The notes under the pieces were generated by a model. It saw only the letters and a list, made by a program, of their open reading frames with translations, did not search any database and was not told the DNA's origin. Both the position numbers and the translations under genes were made by a program. From the NCBI RefSeq assembly GCF_033115175.1, contig NC_084844.1:33079885-33143884 (forward strand): DNA of 64,000 nt, in the 5' to 3' direction. This document shows positions 47,886 through 57,714 of the stretch, in pieces. Source of the stretch: Lepus europaeus (lineage: Eukaryota; Chordata; Mammalia; Lagomorpha; Leporidae). Position 1 is the stretch's first letter. Each line of letters starts with the position of its first letter.

Positions 47886-48793
47886 CTTTATAACCAGCAA
47901 AACCAAAAAAGAGGAGGCAAAATGTTAGATACTGTAATCAAAAAAGGTTTCTGGGGAATGATGAGTTATGTCTGTCATCAGTTTAACAGATGTACATCAA
48001 TAACTATCAAATTCCCCAAAACAAGTTTCTGAATGGTGTTCAGATAAATTTTAGAAACTTAACCATCATAGAGACTAATTGGAAGAAGCATTTTATATTT
48101 ACAGTTCAACTGATAATGCCAACACTTGTTACTTTACAGAGCATTACAGGTTTTGTGGTTGCAAAAAGAGTTATGTAGTTGAAAAGTTTACTGGTATTGC
48201 TACCCACCTAAGTCTAAACTAAATCTAATGCTCCCATCTGCAATTTAATTTGTAAATTAAAGTGTTTCAAACATGAGTCAATTATGAATATTAAAGGGGA
48301 AGGCGAGACTTAAAAGTACTCCCAACTAGATTATCTACACCAATATGTTGAATTCTATATTCTGCTTTCATTTTGTCTTTAAAAAATGAAATAGCAATGC
48401 TCTATCAGTCACACAGAGGACATGCAGATTTAGCAGTATTGATATTATACTCTATCTCATTGGAATTAAAGACACCCTGTACCCACATGTATATCAACAG
48501 CAGGTCACAAATAACAGTTGTTAACTAAGTACTGTGACACATTAGCCAGTTCTTCCCACATTAGTCCCTACTAAAATAAAAAAGGGGGGAAGGGAGCAAA
48601 TTGTTACAAATGGGCAAGGTAATTTTGCCACAATTGCCAAAGTTTAAAGAGGAAAGCAATTGTAGCTAAAGACAACTGCATAAGAAGCAGTTTAAAAGTA
48701 TTTTAAGGTAGATATACTCATTTTTAACCCTTGTCTTTTAGTATAAGGTCAATACTGCCAATTTATCTGTGACAATAGCACTTGGAGTCATAC
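47886..48793 (-). other. SRSF1: Candidate retained/spliced intron in SRSF1 3' UTR
   Basis: 908 nt bounded by GTATGA and a pyrimidine-rich acceptor (CCTCCTCTTTTTTGG then TATAAAG). The sequence directly beyond the acceptor is a second GGAT-rich block (about 47740-47885). Confidence 0.4.
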
Positions 48794-48912
48794 CATTGCC
48801 TCCATTATTGATCTGATCCTCCTCAATCCTCCTTTTGACAATCCTAAAATGATTGAAATGTGCTCCACAATCCTTAATCCAAAGCATTCTTAATCCATCT
48901 CTTCAGATATGT
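48794..48912 (-). other. SRSF1: Candidate SRSF1 3'-UTR exon, GGAT-rich
   Basis: A 119-nt block between a good acceptor (TTTCTGTAG) and a donor (CAATG|GTATGA). On the minus strand it contains six GGAT and four GGAG motifs, as expected of an SRSF1-responsive exonic enhancer. SRSF1 is known to autoregulate through 3'-UTR splicing; this exact exon is inferred from sequence. Confidence 0.45.
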
Positions 48913-49281
48913 CTACAGAAAGACACATGAAAAGCAAGATAAACATAAGAACTTCCCCAGGTAAGATAACCACAAACACCCCCCAACATCCCAGTTCACA
49001 CAAACCAGAGCAGAATAGACATATACACAATATCACAGTCTGAAGAGCATGGAGAATTAACTAAATTTAAACAATCCTGTCTATGACATCACTTAAAATA
49101 CAATTTATCAAAGACATGAGGGGAATGTAGATGTTAGGAGCAAAGGGATATTACACAAAAATGCGATTCAACACTTTAGCCCACTCTGAACAAAACAGTT
49201 GAATTAAAAAATGAAAAGATTGTACTGAGTAAAGGAAAACTGTATACAACATGGGTTCTACAAAAAGTGTCACCAATCATC

Positions 49282-49476
49282 TTATGTACGAGAGCGAGAT
49301 CTGCTATGACGGGGAGAATAGCGTGGTGATCCTCTGCTTCTCCTTGGGGAGTAACTGCGACTCCTGCTGTTGCTTCTGCTACGGCTTCTGCTACGACTAC
49401 GGCTTCGAGATCGAGATCTTCCATAACTTGGACTTCTGGGCCCATCAACTTTAACCCGGATGTAGGCAGTTTCTCC
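49282..49476 (-). CDS. SRSF1: SRSF1 coding exon 4 (RS domain) and stop
   Basis: 195 nt after [25 protein letters not shown], then an RS domain of alternating Arg-Ser, then a TAA stop at 49282-49284. The RS stretch uses mixed Arg and Ser codons, so it is not a simple nucleotide repeat. Confidence 0.95.
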   Translation of the reverse strand, partial: GETAYIRVKVDGPRSPSYGRSRSRSRSRSRSRSRSNSRSRSYSPRRSRGSPRYSPRHSRSRSRT

Positions 49477-51001
49477 CTATTGGATAGACAGAACTTTCCA
49501 TTGAAAGATCTAAGCTTTCACCTGTTTCAGGCATGCTGAATGAATACAATGTAACTAAAACCAGAAATCCGGCAATTTACTTGGACACCCTTGCCTGAAT
49601 CCTTACCTTCAAGTTCCACTGTTAAGACCACTGTATCCAATTCTGGCCAAAGAAAAGAATAAGTGTATGACCTACCTCATGAGATCTAAACTTAGTGTTA
49701 TCCAGTTTTCGAACTGCATAGGTCATATCTTCTTTCCGAACAAATTCCACGACACCAGTGCCATCTCGGTAAACATCAGCATAACATACATCACCTGCTT
49801 CACGCATGTGATCCTTTAAATCCTGCCAGCTTCCACTTGGAGGCAGTCCTGGAAAAGTGGGGTTTTTTGCCCTCAATATCGGTTATTCTAAATTATACAT
49901 CACAAAGCGTTGTGTATTATTAGAGCAACAGCTTAAAATGTACTTAATGATTACACTTAATAGATTCCAGTTAGGGAACTGGAAAGATGCTGGAACCCGG
50001 AGTCCAAAATGACTTAGAGGACCTTCCTATTCTAATACCACAACCTATTTTGGTGTCTCACCAACACAGTCATCCTTACTTACTACATAAACCCCCAAAC
50101 TAAAGCACGTGCAGACTCAGGATGAAAAATCTGCCATTCAAGCCGCTCAAGCCCAGGGGATCTTTAAAGTGGTTTCTGTCCCTTGAACCCACAGGGACGG
50201 TATAAACTCACCGGAGACAACCACTCTGTTTTCAGACCGCCTGGATGGGGGGCCATAGCGGCCCCGGGGAGCTCCACCTCCTCCACCCCCGCCGCCGCCT
50301 CGACCGGTACCACGGCCGCTTCGGGGAAACTCCACCCGCAGACGATATCCATCGTAATCATAGCCGTCGCGACCGTACACCGCGTCTTCCGCGTCTCTGC
50401 AGGATCACAGGAAGCAAGGGGAATGAGAAAGGCCGCCGCGAGGAGACGCGAACTCCGCCGGGAACGAGAGGAGCCCGCACATGCGCACCCAAGGCGGAGG
50501 AGCCCACATGCGCTGCATAATAGGAGCCCCTCCCCCACCCAGACACACGCCGGGCTCCCGACCACTCCACCAGCCCTCAGCGCCTCAGTTTCCCGCTCCG
50601 GGGCTGCGAGGGGGTCTCCGGGGACGGCCGCGACACCGGAGAAGCCACGCCGGCTCGGCTCCTCGCTCGACTCCTGCAGGCCGACGCCGGCTCACCCACA
50701 GCCTCCCATAAAGGCCCCCCTGCCCCATTCTCTGTGTTAAGGCCGCGGAGCCTTCCCCAATTACTCCAACCTATTTCTTCAAGGCCGCGAGCCCCATGCC
50801 GCCTCACCGCGGGTCCTCGAACTCAACGAAGGCGAAGGGCGGTCCCCCGCGGCGATTCTTGAGGTCGATGTCGCGGATAGCGCCGTATTTGTAAAACACG
50901 TCCTCAATGTCCTTGGTTCGGATGTCTGGAGGTAAGTTACCCACGTAGATACGACAGTCGTTGTTCCCCGCCGGGCCACGAATCACACCACCTCCCGACA
51001 T
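49282..51001 (-). CDS. SRSF1: SRSF1 (SF2/ASF) serine/arginine-rich splicing factor 1
   Basis: Nuclear-cytoplasmic shuttling SR protein that defines exons, recruits U1 snRNP and U2AF, and binds GGA-rich RNA. Coding exons are 50808-51001, 50212-50396, 49676-49848 and 49282-49476. All introns are GT-AG (411, 363 and 199 nt). The total is 747 nt, 248 residues, equal to the human length as I remember it. RRM1 carries RNP2 (RIYVGNL) and RNP1 ([10 protein letters not shown]). An Arg/Gly hinge ([20 protein letters not shown]) follows. The second domain is a pseudo-RRM with the signature SWQDLKDH at residues 133-140. The C-terminus is an RS domain of alternating Arg-Ser ending SRSRSRT. The start is the ATG at 51001, opening MSGGGVIRG. 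No disabling change is seen. Confidence 0.97.
49607..49675 (-). other. SRSF1: SRSF1 alternative exon 3 extension (poison/short isoform)
   Basis: Reading through the exon 3 donor adds 17 in-frame residues ([17 protein letters not shown]) and a stop, giving a 201-residue protein without the RS domain. A stronger-looking donor, AAG|GTAAGG, lies at 49605-49606, leaving a 130-nt intron before exon 4. From memory, a human short SF2/ASF isoform of 201 residues has a closely similar tail. Such a transcript would carry a premature stop upstream of a junction and be an NMD candidate. Confidence 0.6.
49676..49848 (-). CDS. SRSF1: SRSF1 coding exon 3 (pseudo-RRM)
   Basis: 173 nt between TTCCAG and GTAGGT, encoding [20 protein letters not shown] and the rest of the pseudo-RRM to KFRSHE. 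Out-phase 0. The reading frame stays open 17 codons into intron 3 (see the separate entry). Confidence 0.95.
50212..50396 (-). CDS. SRSF1: SRSF1 coding exon 2
   Basis: 185 nt between CTGCAG and GTGAGT. It finishes RRM1 ([20 protein letters not shown]) and encodes the Arg/Gly hinge and the start of the pseudo-RRM. Out-phase 1. Confidence 0.95.
50808..51001 (-). CDS. SRSF1: SRSF1 coding exon 1
   Basis: 194 nt from the ATG to CCG CG before a GTGAGG donor. It encodes the N-terminus and most of RRM1. Out-phase 2, with an Arg codon split into exon 2. It lies within a CpG island. Confidence 0.95.
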
Positions 51002-51260
51002 GGCGGCGACGAAAAGCGCGGACTCGAGAAAGGGCCTTCCCACCAAGCCTAGCGCAAGGCAGAGCGAGCCCGCAGCGGCACCACGTCTCCCGCGGCCCCT
51101 CCAAAATGGCGCCTTTATCAGCTCGGCGCACGGATATGGGGGGGAGGGAGGAAGAGAAGCGGGAGGAAGCGGCTCTGCGGACTCACTGCGCACGCGCAGG
51201 AGCGTAACGGGTGCTGAAGGGACGCGCTCACGCACGTGCGACGTCACCCTCCGCACGAAA
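51002..51260 (-). promoter_or_regulatory. SRSF1: SRSF1 5' UTR and core promoter
   Basis: CpG-rich, TATA-less. A perfect NRF1-type palindromic site (tgcgcacgcgca) lies at 51187-51198 and a CRE-type gacgtcac at 51240-51247, about 190 and 240 bp upstream of the ATG. A start site near 51100-51180 is inferred. These motifs are typical of housekeeping promoters. Confidence 0.6.
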
Positions 51261-51489
51261 GGGGGGAAAAAAAAAAAGTCCTTCGCGTTTCCGATTTGTG
51301 GAGTCGGGGACTTGTGGAGCCACCGGCCGTCTGGCAAAAGTTAAATCCGGAACGCAAGTGGAAGTGGTTGTTAACCTCTGTGAGGTCTTCCACGATAGTC
51401 CCTTTCTCCAGGAATAAGCCTCTTGGAGAGCACTGAAAGGCTTTGGTGAAACCTAGCCTGGAACCTGTCCCGTCATGCTCCGCGGCGCT

Positions 51490-51545
51490 AACGGCCTTTG
51501 GCGGGAAAGCTCGCAGGGGCGGGGCCGCAGGGGCGGGGCCGGCTG
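51490..51545. promoter_or_regulatory. E2F site plus two GC boxes upstream of SRSF1
   Basis: A near-perfect E2F consensus, TTTGGCGGGAAA, at 51497-51508 is followed by two copies of ggggcggggcc (51516-51526 and 51530-51540). It is about 500 bp upstream of the SRSF1 ATG and could serve SRSF1 or a divergent plus-strand transcript. Confidence 0.55.
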
Positions 51546-51641
51546 GTTGCTGCGGAAACCCGGGCATCCCTGGCGAGTGCGTCCGGCTCCCGGGCCGAGC
51601 AGCAGGCGATCCAGCTGCGAGCCCGGCTGAGGCTGTGGCTT

Positions 51642-51954
51642 CCTGCCGGCTCTGCGAACAGTGCCTGAGAAGAACCCGGCTCGTGTTCCTTAATACATAT
51701 TGGACACCAAAGGCGGTTCCACCTTCGGTTTAGAACTTAGAATAACTCCTTGCGCTGGTGGCAGCCGGCCGTCCTCTGATCGCTGCTGGTACTGGTCAGC
51801 CAGGAGAGACCTGATTGCACGGTTCGCCCTGGGGAGACGCTCAGTGAGTGCTTGCAGAATGCATTGTGCCTGATCCTCCGCCTTTCAAGGAACGTGAGGC
51901 CAACGGAGCGGGTTTGTGTGCAGAAGGTATTTTATTTTTTAAGAACAGTGGATT
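51642..51954. other. No gene seen; edge of SRSF1 CpG island
   Basis: GC-rich to neutral sequence upstream of SRSF1. A divergent non-coding transcript is possible but nothing in the sequence proves it. Confidence 0.4.
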
Positions 51955-52281
51955 TTTTTTAAAAAGATTTTATTTATTTATTTGAGAGGCAGAGTTACAG
52001 GCAGAGAGGGAGAGATACAGAGAAATGTCTTCCATCTACTGGTTCATTCCCCAGATGGCTGCAATGGCCAGAGCTGCGCCGATTGGAAGCCTGGAGTTTC
52101 TTTCCGGGTCTCCCACGTGGGTGCAGGGGCCCAAGCACTTGGGCCATCTTCTACTGCTTTCCCAGGCCACAGCAGAGAGCTGGATGGGAAGAGGAGCAGC
52201 CGCGACAGGAACTGGCGCCCATGTGAGATGCCGGCACTGCATGCTGCAGCGGCTTAACCCTCTGAGCTATGGCGCCACCCC
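51955..52281 (-). repeat. CSINE
   Basis: Full-length reverse copy (agattttatttatttatttg ... gctatggcgccacccc). Confidence 0.93.
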
Positions 52282-52498
52282 CTGTGTGCAGAATCTTGAA
52301 ATTCATCCTGTTTTCCCTAAAAGGTGTGTACATGCAGGGATTGACTCATTCATTACAGGGCTGTTTTGCTCAGTTGGTGTGAGAACCCTAAGCACTGGAG
52401 ACCACCGCTGGTGAGCAGGACAGTGCCCCCCCCCCCAACCCGGTGGGGGGAGATAAGAACTTTCCGCATTTTTTCCACACACATTTGAAACCTGGATT

Positions 52499-52805
52499 TT
52501 TTTTTTTTTTAATTTGACAGGTAGAGTTTTACAGACAGAGAGACAGAGAAAGGTCCCCCTTCTGTTGGTTCACTCTCCAAATGGCCACCATGGCCAGAGC
52601 TACGCAGATCAGGAGCCAAGAGCTTCCTCCTGGTCTCCCACGTCGGTGCAGGGGCCCAAAGATTTGGGCCATCCTCCACTGCCTTCCTGGGCCACAGCAT
52701 AGAGCTAGACTGGAAGAGGAGCAACCAGGACCAGAACCTGGCACCCACATGGGATGCCGGTGCTGCAGGTGAAGGATTAGCCTAGTGAGCCGCGGCGCCG
52801 GTCCC
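52499..52805 (-). repeat. CSINE, young poly(A) form with TSD
   Basis: Flanked by tgaaacctggatt (52486-52498) and tgaaaccaggatt (52806-52818), 12 of 13 identical. Confidence 0.95.
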
Positions 52806-52844
52806 TGAAACCAGGATTAAAAAAAAAAAAAAAAGTGGGGTGTT

Positions 52845-53110
52845 CATTTTATTTAAAAATCAAAGACAGAGACCTTCCATACACTGTTCACTCCTCAAAT
52901 GTCCGCAACAGCTGGGTCGGGGCCTGGCCAAAGCCAGGAACCTGGAACTCAATCCAGGTCTCCCACATGGTTAACAGGGACCAAAGTCCTCTGCTGCCTC
53001 CCAGGAGGCACATTAGCAGGAAGCTGGGATGGGAAGCAGTAGCTCGGATTCTAACAAGGCACTCTGATAGGGGATGCATGTGTCCCAAGCGATGCCTAAA
53101 GCACCTGCCC
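52845..53110 (-). repeat. CSINE, old
   Basis: Reverse copy of the older subfamily with cctcccaggaggcacattagc in the middle. Confidence 0.82.
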
Positions 53111-53398
53111 ATAAAACCTGGATTTCTGTGTGAAATCCTGGGATATTTAAATGTCGGTAATAATGAAAAAAAAAGTAGTCGTAAATAAGACAGATCGATG
53201 TCCGCCCTGAGTTTAACAATGATTTTGTTCATGTTACATATTTATTTGCAGCAGCTCCTTTCCCTAAGTATAGGAGGCAGCTACAGAGATGCCCTAAACA
53301 TCATTAAACCTGGATGAAGAAATCAAGGGAGAAAGGAAAATGATGGCGTGGAGCTAAGATGAAGTCATGTACAGGACTTGGTACACCAGATTCCTGCA

Positions 53399-53722
53399 GG
53401 GGCTGGCATTGTGGTGCAGCAGGTGGAAACCCTTCCTGAGTTGCATGCACCCTGTATCAGAGTGCTGGTTCCAGTTCCGGCTGCTCCACTTCCAATCCAG
53501 CTCCTTGTTAATGTGCCTGAGAAAGCAGCGCATGATGGCCCAAGTCCTTGAGGTCCTGGCAGCCATGTGGGACATCCTGATGGAGCTCCTGCTCCCAGGC
53601 TTAGGTCCAGACCAGCCCCAGCTGTTGAGGCCATTTGGAAAGTGAACCAGCAGATGGAAGACATCTCTGTCTCTCTCTTTTTCTCTGTCACTCTGCCTTT
53701 CAAATAGACAAATCTTTAAAAA
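53399..53722 (+). repeat. CSINE
   Basis: Full-length from ggggctggcattgtggtgca to tttcaaatagacaaatcttt. Confidence 0.92.
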
Positions 53723-54903
53723 AGAAATAATAGCAGTGAGATCCTGTGAGATCCTGTTTAGTTCCTAGAGAAGACCAGCAAATTTGACTTATGAGCAGAC
53801 AGGATCAGAAGTATATATTCAAAACAAAGTGTCTTTGAAATTTAAAAAAAAGATAGCTTATTCAGGAGGAGGGTTTTTAAATTGTAAACGCTGATTACGT
53901 GTGTGTTTACGAATGTCCGTGACCTCAGTGTGAACTGAGCAGAGATGCTGAACCTTGAGGACGTCCGCTATCCCTGGAGCTCTCTCTAATGGTTTCCAAA
54001 ATTACATGTTTGTGTGCATCTACTTTTTATAAGAAAGAGAAGGACCTGTTTTGTTTTTTTTTTTTTTTTCCCCTTTTTTAAAATGAGAAGTTTGCGTGCC
54101 CTGGGAAGCAGTGAGTGAAGGCGTGAGTGGGAGACCTGGCTTCAGTTCCAGGGACATCTCAATGTCCCTCTGCCTCTAAAATAAATAAATAAATGAATAA
54201 ACTTAAAATGAGAAGAAACTGACCAAGAAGACACTGTTTAAACAAGTTTTTGTTGTTTTTTTTTTTTTTCATTTTCTAGCTCTGTTCAATTCAGGGACAA
54301 AAAAAGATGAGTTTCTAAAGATATTGGCCATATCAAGCTGAAATCATGTTTATTCAACAGTTGTTTACCGTGTACTTCTCTTTCTATTCTTTTATCCATC
54401 AATTTAGATTTATTCAGGCTCGTCTTCTGTTGATTAATATTGTGCCTGATAACAAAAGTTATTTGAACATGGGTGCTTTTCATTTCAAGACATTTTTATT
54501 CCAGAAAAAAATAAGAAAACTGTGAATTGTCTTAGTTTATTCTTGTTTGTTTAATTTAGTACAATCATGTCTGATTTTTTTTTTCCTCCCCGGGAATACA
54601 AGGTAGAACATAATATATCGTGTGAACAGTACATTCTTGTTTCTCTGCTGACTCCTGTTTTTGTATTTGAATGTAACCAAATGAGTTTCTGGGTTGAGGA
54701 AAAGCCTAATGGCTGTTTGTATCAAGGTCTCCCAGGATGGCATTAGCTTGGTGATCATTACAGTTCAAGATGTGATGTTACCAGTACCGTAGCATTATCA
54801 TATTTTATTTCACAGAAGGGGGAAAAAACCAAACCATTTTGGAATTAGGCTGAACCAAGGTGAATTATTTCAAGGGGCAATTTTTTTCAAATCATGGTGA
54901 GCC
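53723..54903. other. No gene seen; one degenerate SINE tail
   Basis: AT-rich sequence. About 54085-54206 looks like a degenerate plus-strand CSINE 3' part (gtgggagacctggcttcagt, aaataaataaataaatgaat). Confidence 0.5.
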
Positions 54904-55338
54904 TTATCACTGATCCCTGCCCCACAGAGTGTATCTCTCCAAGACAGATTTTATTATGGATTTTATGTTTTTGTTCCCTGGAGTGAGCTGGATAAAGATT
55001 GGCCATTCTGTCTGTGTAGGCCGATCTTCACACAGACTTTGTCTAGCCAGGTAGTAGGCGATCAATTCGATTTCTGCTAATGGAATTATACCCACTTCCA
55101 GCTTCTCCTCCCAAGATGACATTGGGGGGTATGTGAGCTCCTCAGACATTCACGGGCAGTTTTATGGATAGCTGCCACAAACAGCCAGTGTCTTCAGTGT
55201 GGACTTCACCAGGGTCGTTCTCAGAAGCCACCTTATTTTCAACATGATTGCTGTTGATGAAAAGCTACTCTCTCCCAAAGAAACTTTTTAAATGCTTCCA
55301 ATTCAGTCTGGTACCATACTTTGCCCTGGAATTGATCA
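54904..55338 (-). pseudogene. Possible decayed coding sequence or retropseudogene, parent unknown
   Basis: On the minus strand several short stretches look protein-like in successive frames. First is GKVWYQTELEAFKKFLWERV, just after a pyrimidine-rich CCAAG acceptor-like site. Then comes ASENDPGEVHTEDTG, interrupted by stops. Last is an 80-codon frame from an ATG at 55149 that includes QTEWPIFIQLTPGNKNIKS. Frame changes and stops between them suggest decay. I cannot name the parent. Confidence 0.25.
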
Positions 55339-55394
55339 CTTGGAGAGGGAAGAAAGAAATACAAAGAGTTGATTGCAGATTGTTGTAAGAGTTG

Positions 55395-55560
55395 AAATCA
55401 TAAAACCCTGTTTTGTAGTGACTTCCCTAGCACTTAAAACTCTACTCATGGTAGTAGGCACACAACTCTGTGAGTATACTAAAAATCACGGAATTATATA
55501 CCTAAAGCAGGTAATTATGTGGTATGTAAGTTATAACTCAAGAAATGACTGGAAGAAATG
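55395..55560 (+). repeat. Old L1-type 3' end remnant (tentative)
   Basis: gtgagtatactaaaaatcac, ggaattatatacctaaagca and atgtggtatgtaagttataa resemble a common ancient L1 3' end. Confidence 0.4.
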
Positions 55561-55877
55561 TCTGTGTCTCGACAGTTAGCAAAATTGCTATTCCTCCAAA
55601 GGTATGTGTTGGAGATATTGAGGGAAAGGGGAGGTGTCTGAGAGTAACTTGCACTGAAACTCAGCTTTCCTAATCTAGAGACGGTTTTCAACATTTGTTT
55701 TGCTAGTCCTTACTGTCCTCCCTGAGGATAATTCTGTAACTTTTACTATGAGGGAGACATTTACAGAATAGGAATACTGGACTCTACCATGTATAGGTGT
55801 TGGTCTCTGGAACAGTTGGCTACTTTCAGGGTTCTCTGTTCCCTTGCTCCACTTTTTTTTTCTTTTTAAAGATTTAT

Positions 55878-56234
55878 TTAAGGGACCAGCGCTGTGGCGT
55901 AGCAGGTAAAGCCACTGCCTGCAGTGTTGCCATCCCATATGGGAGCTGGTTCAAGTCCCGGCTGCTCCAATTCTGATCCAGCTCTCTGCTGTGGCCTGGG
56001 AAAACAGTAGAAGATGCCCAAGTCCTTGGGCCCCTGCACCCACGTAGGAGACCCAGAAGCAGCTCCTGGCTCCTGGCTTCAGATCTGCGCAGCTCCAATC
56101 ATTGCAGCCATCTGGGAAGTGAACCAGTGAATGAAAGACTTTCTCTCGCTCTCGCTCGCTCGCTCTCTCTCTAACTCTCTGTCTCTCCTTCTCTGTAACT
56201 CTCCCTTTCAAATACGTAAGTGAATCTTTAAAAA
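55878..56234 (+). repeat. CSINE, tail-to-tail with the next
   Basis: Full-length copy (gaccagcgctgtggcgtagc ... tttcaaatacgtaagtgaat) with a (CTCG)n stretch at 56146-56164. Confidence 0.93.
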
Positions 56235-56564
56235 AAATTTTTTTAAAGATTTATTTATGTATTTGAAAGGCAGAGTTAGAGAAAAAGGAGAGACACAGAG
56301 AGATCTTCCATCGACTGATTCACTTCCCAACTGCCCATAACAGCCAGTGGCCAGACCAGGCCAAAGCCTGGAGCCTGGAACTCCATCTGGGTTTTCCACA
56401 TGGGTAGCAGGGGCACAAACATTTGGGCCATCTACTGCTGCTTTCCCAGGCACATCCGCAGGGAGCTGGATTGAAGTGGAACAACCAGAACACAGACCTG
56501 TGGCCATATGGGATGCTGGCATTGCAGGGGGAAGCTTGACCCACTGTTCTTCAATGCCAGTCCT
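56235..56564 (-). repeat. CSINE
   Basis: Reverse copy (agatttatttatgtatttga ... cttcaatgccagtcct). Confidence 0.88.
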
Positions 56565-56671
56565 AACTCCAGTTAGTTGTTTTAGTGACAAATATTCTCT
56601 GAAAAGGAAGGAAATAATATATATCTTTTCATTTCATACATAGGATATCTCAAAAAGTTTGTGAAAAATGG

Positions 56672-56957
56672 AATTGTGGCTCAGTGAGTAAGACACCACT
56701 TGGGATACCCAGTCCCATATTGGAGTACTGATTCGAGTCCCTGCTGCTCTGCTTCCACTCCAGCTTCCTGGTAGTGCACCGGGAAGGCGGCCAAGGACAC
56801 TATCACCCATGTGGGAGACCTGAGTGGAGTTTCTGGCTCCTGGCCCAGATCTGGCTTCTGCAGCCTGTTGGAAAGTGAACCAGCACATAGGGGATCTCTT
56901 TTTCTCTGTCATTCTGCCTTTCAAATAAATAAATATTTTTTGTTTTGTTTTTAAAGA
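56672..56957 (+). repeat. CSINE, first of three in a MITE
   Basis: From ttgtggctcagtgagtaaga to ttcaaataaataaatatttt. Confidence 0.85.
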
Positions 56958-56965
56958 ATAATTTA

Positions 56966-57306
56966 GAGGCGGACGTTGTGGCACAGCAGTTTAAGCCCTG
57001 TTTGGGACAACTGCGTCCCGTTTCTGAGTGCTGAGTCAAGTCCCTGCTGCTCTGCTTCTCATCTAACCTCCTGCCAATGCATCCTCAGAGCCAGTGCTTG
57101 TGGCTCAAGTGCTGCCCCTGCCACCCACGTGGGAGACCCTGATGGAGCTCTGGGCTCCTGCCTTCAATCTGGCCCAGCCCAGCCCAGCTATTGCAGCCAT
57201 CTGGGGAGTGATCCAGTAGATGAGAGATTGATCTCTGTCTCTCCCTCTCAGTTGATTTGTCTTTCAAGTGCTTGAAAAGAAATAAATAAGTAAGCATTTT
57301 TTAAAA
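56966..57306 (+). repeat. CSINE, second of three in a MITE
   Basis: From gaggcggacgttgtggcaca to aagaaataaataagtaagca; diverged. Confidence 0.85.
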
Positions 57307-57318
57307 TTTTATTTTGAG

Positions 57319-57652
57319 GGGCCGGCGCTGTGGCGCAGCAGATTAACACCCTGGCCTGAAGTGCCGGCATCCCATATGGGCGCCGGTTCAAGACCCAGCT
57401 GCTCCACTTCCTGTCCAGCTCTCTGCTGTGGCCTGGGAAAGCAGTAGAAGACGGCCCAAGTCCTTGGGCCCCTGCACCCATGTGGGAGACCTGGAAGAAG
57501 CTCCTGGCTCCTGGCTTCGGATCGGCGCAGCTCTGGCCATTGCGGCTATCTGGAGAGTGAACCATCGGATGGAAGATCTCTCTCTCTCTGCCTCTCCTCT
57601 CTCTGTGTAACTCTGATTTGCAAATAAATAAATAAATCTTTTAAAAAATTTT
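57319..57652 (+). repeat. CSINE, third of three in a MITE
   Basis: Close to consensus: ggccggcgctgtggcgcagc ... caaataaataaataaatctt. Confidence 0.95.
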
Positions 57653-57714
57653 ATTTTGACACAGAAATATTATGAAATCCAGGCTAATACACATTTTCCA
57701 TGAACTTTTTGAAG

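Larger units (their letters stand above)
44780..49281 (-). other. SRSF1: SRSF1 3' UTR (approximate 3' end)
   Basis: About 4.5 kb downstream of the stop without any CSINE, although CSINEs crowd both sides. The 3' end is placed at a minus-strand AATAAA at 44799-44804, which would give a gene length close to the human one as I remember it. Another AATAAA lies at 45703-45708. A MER2-like remnant lies inside at about 45155-45360. The exact end is inferred. Confidence 0.55.
50200..51640. promoter_or_regulatory. CpG island over SRSF1 5' end
   Basis: High density of CG dinucleotides across exons 1-2 of SRSF1 and about 600 bp upstream. It ends abruptly where AT-rich and SINE sequence begins. Confidence 0.8.
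56648..57714. mobile_element. Mariner-like MITE split by three CSINEs
   Basis: Left end after TA: tctcaaaaagtttgtgaaaa. Right end: ttccatgaactttttgaag at 57696-57714. Three head-to-tail CSINEs fill the interior. Confidence 0.6.

Noticed and set aside
50183-50740. 185-codon plus-strand frame
   Set aside because: Antisense to SRSF1 exon 2 and intron 1 in a CpG island.
57319-57420. tRNA-like A- and B-box sequences
   Set aside because: They are the Pol III promoter of CSINEs, repeated many times in the window; no cloverleaf tRNA gene.
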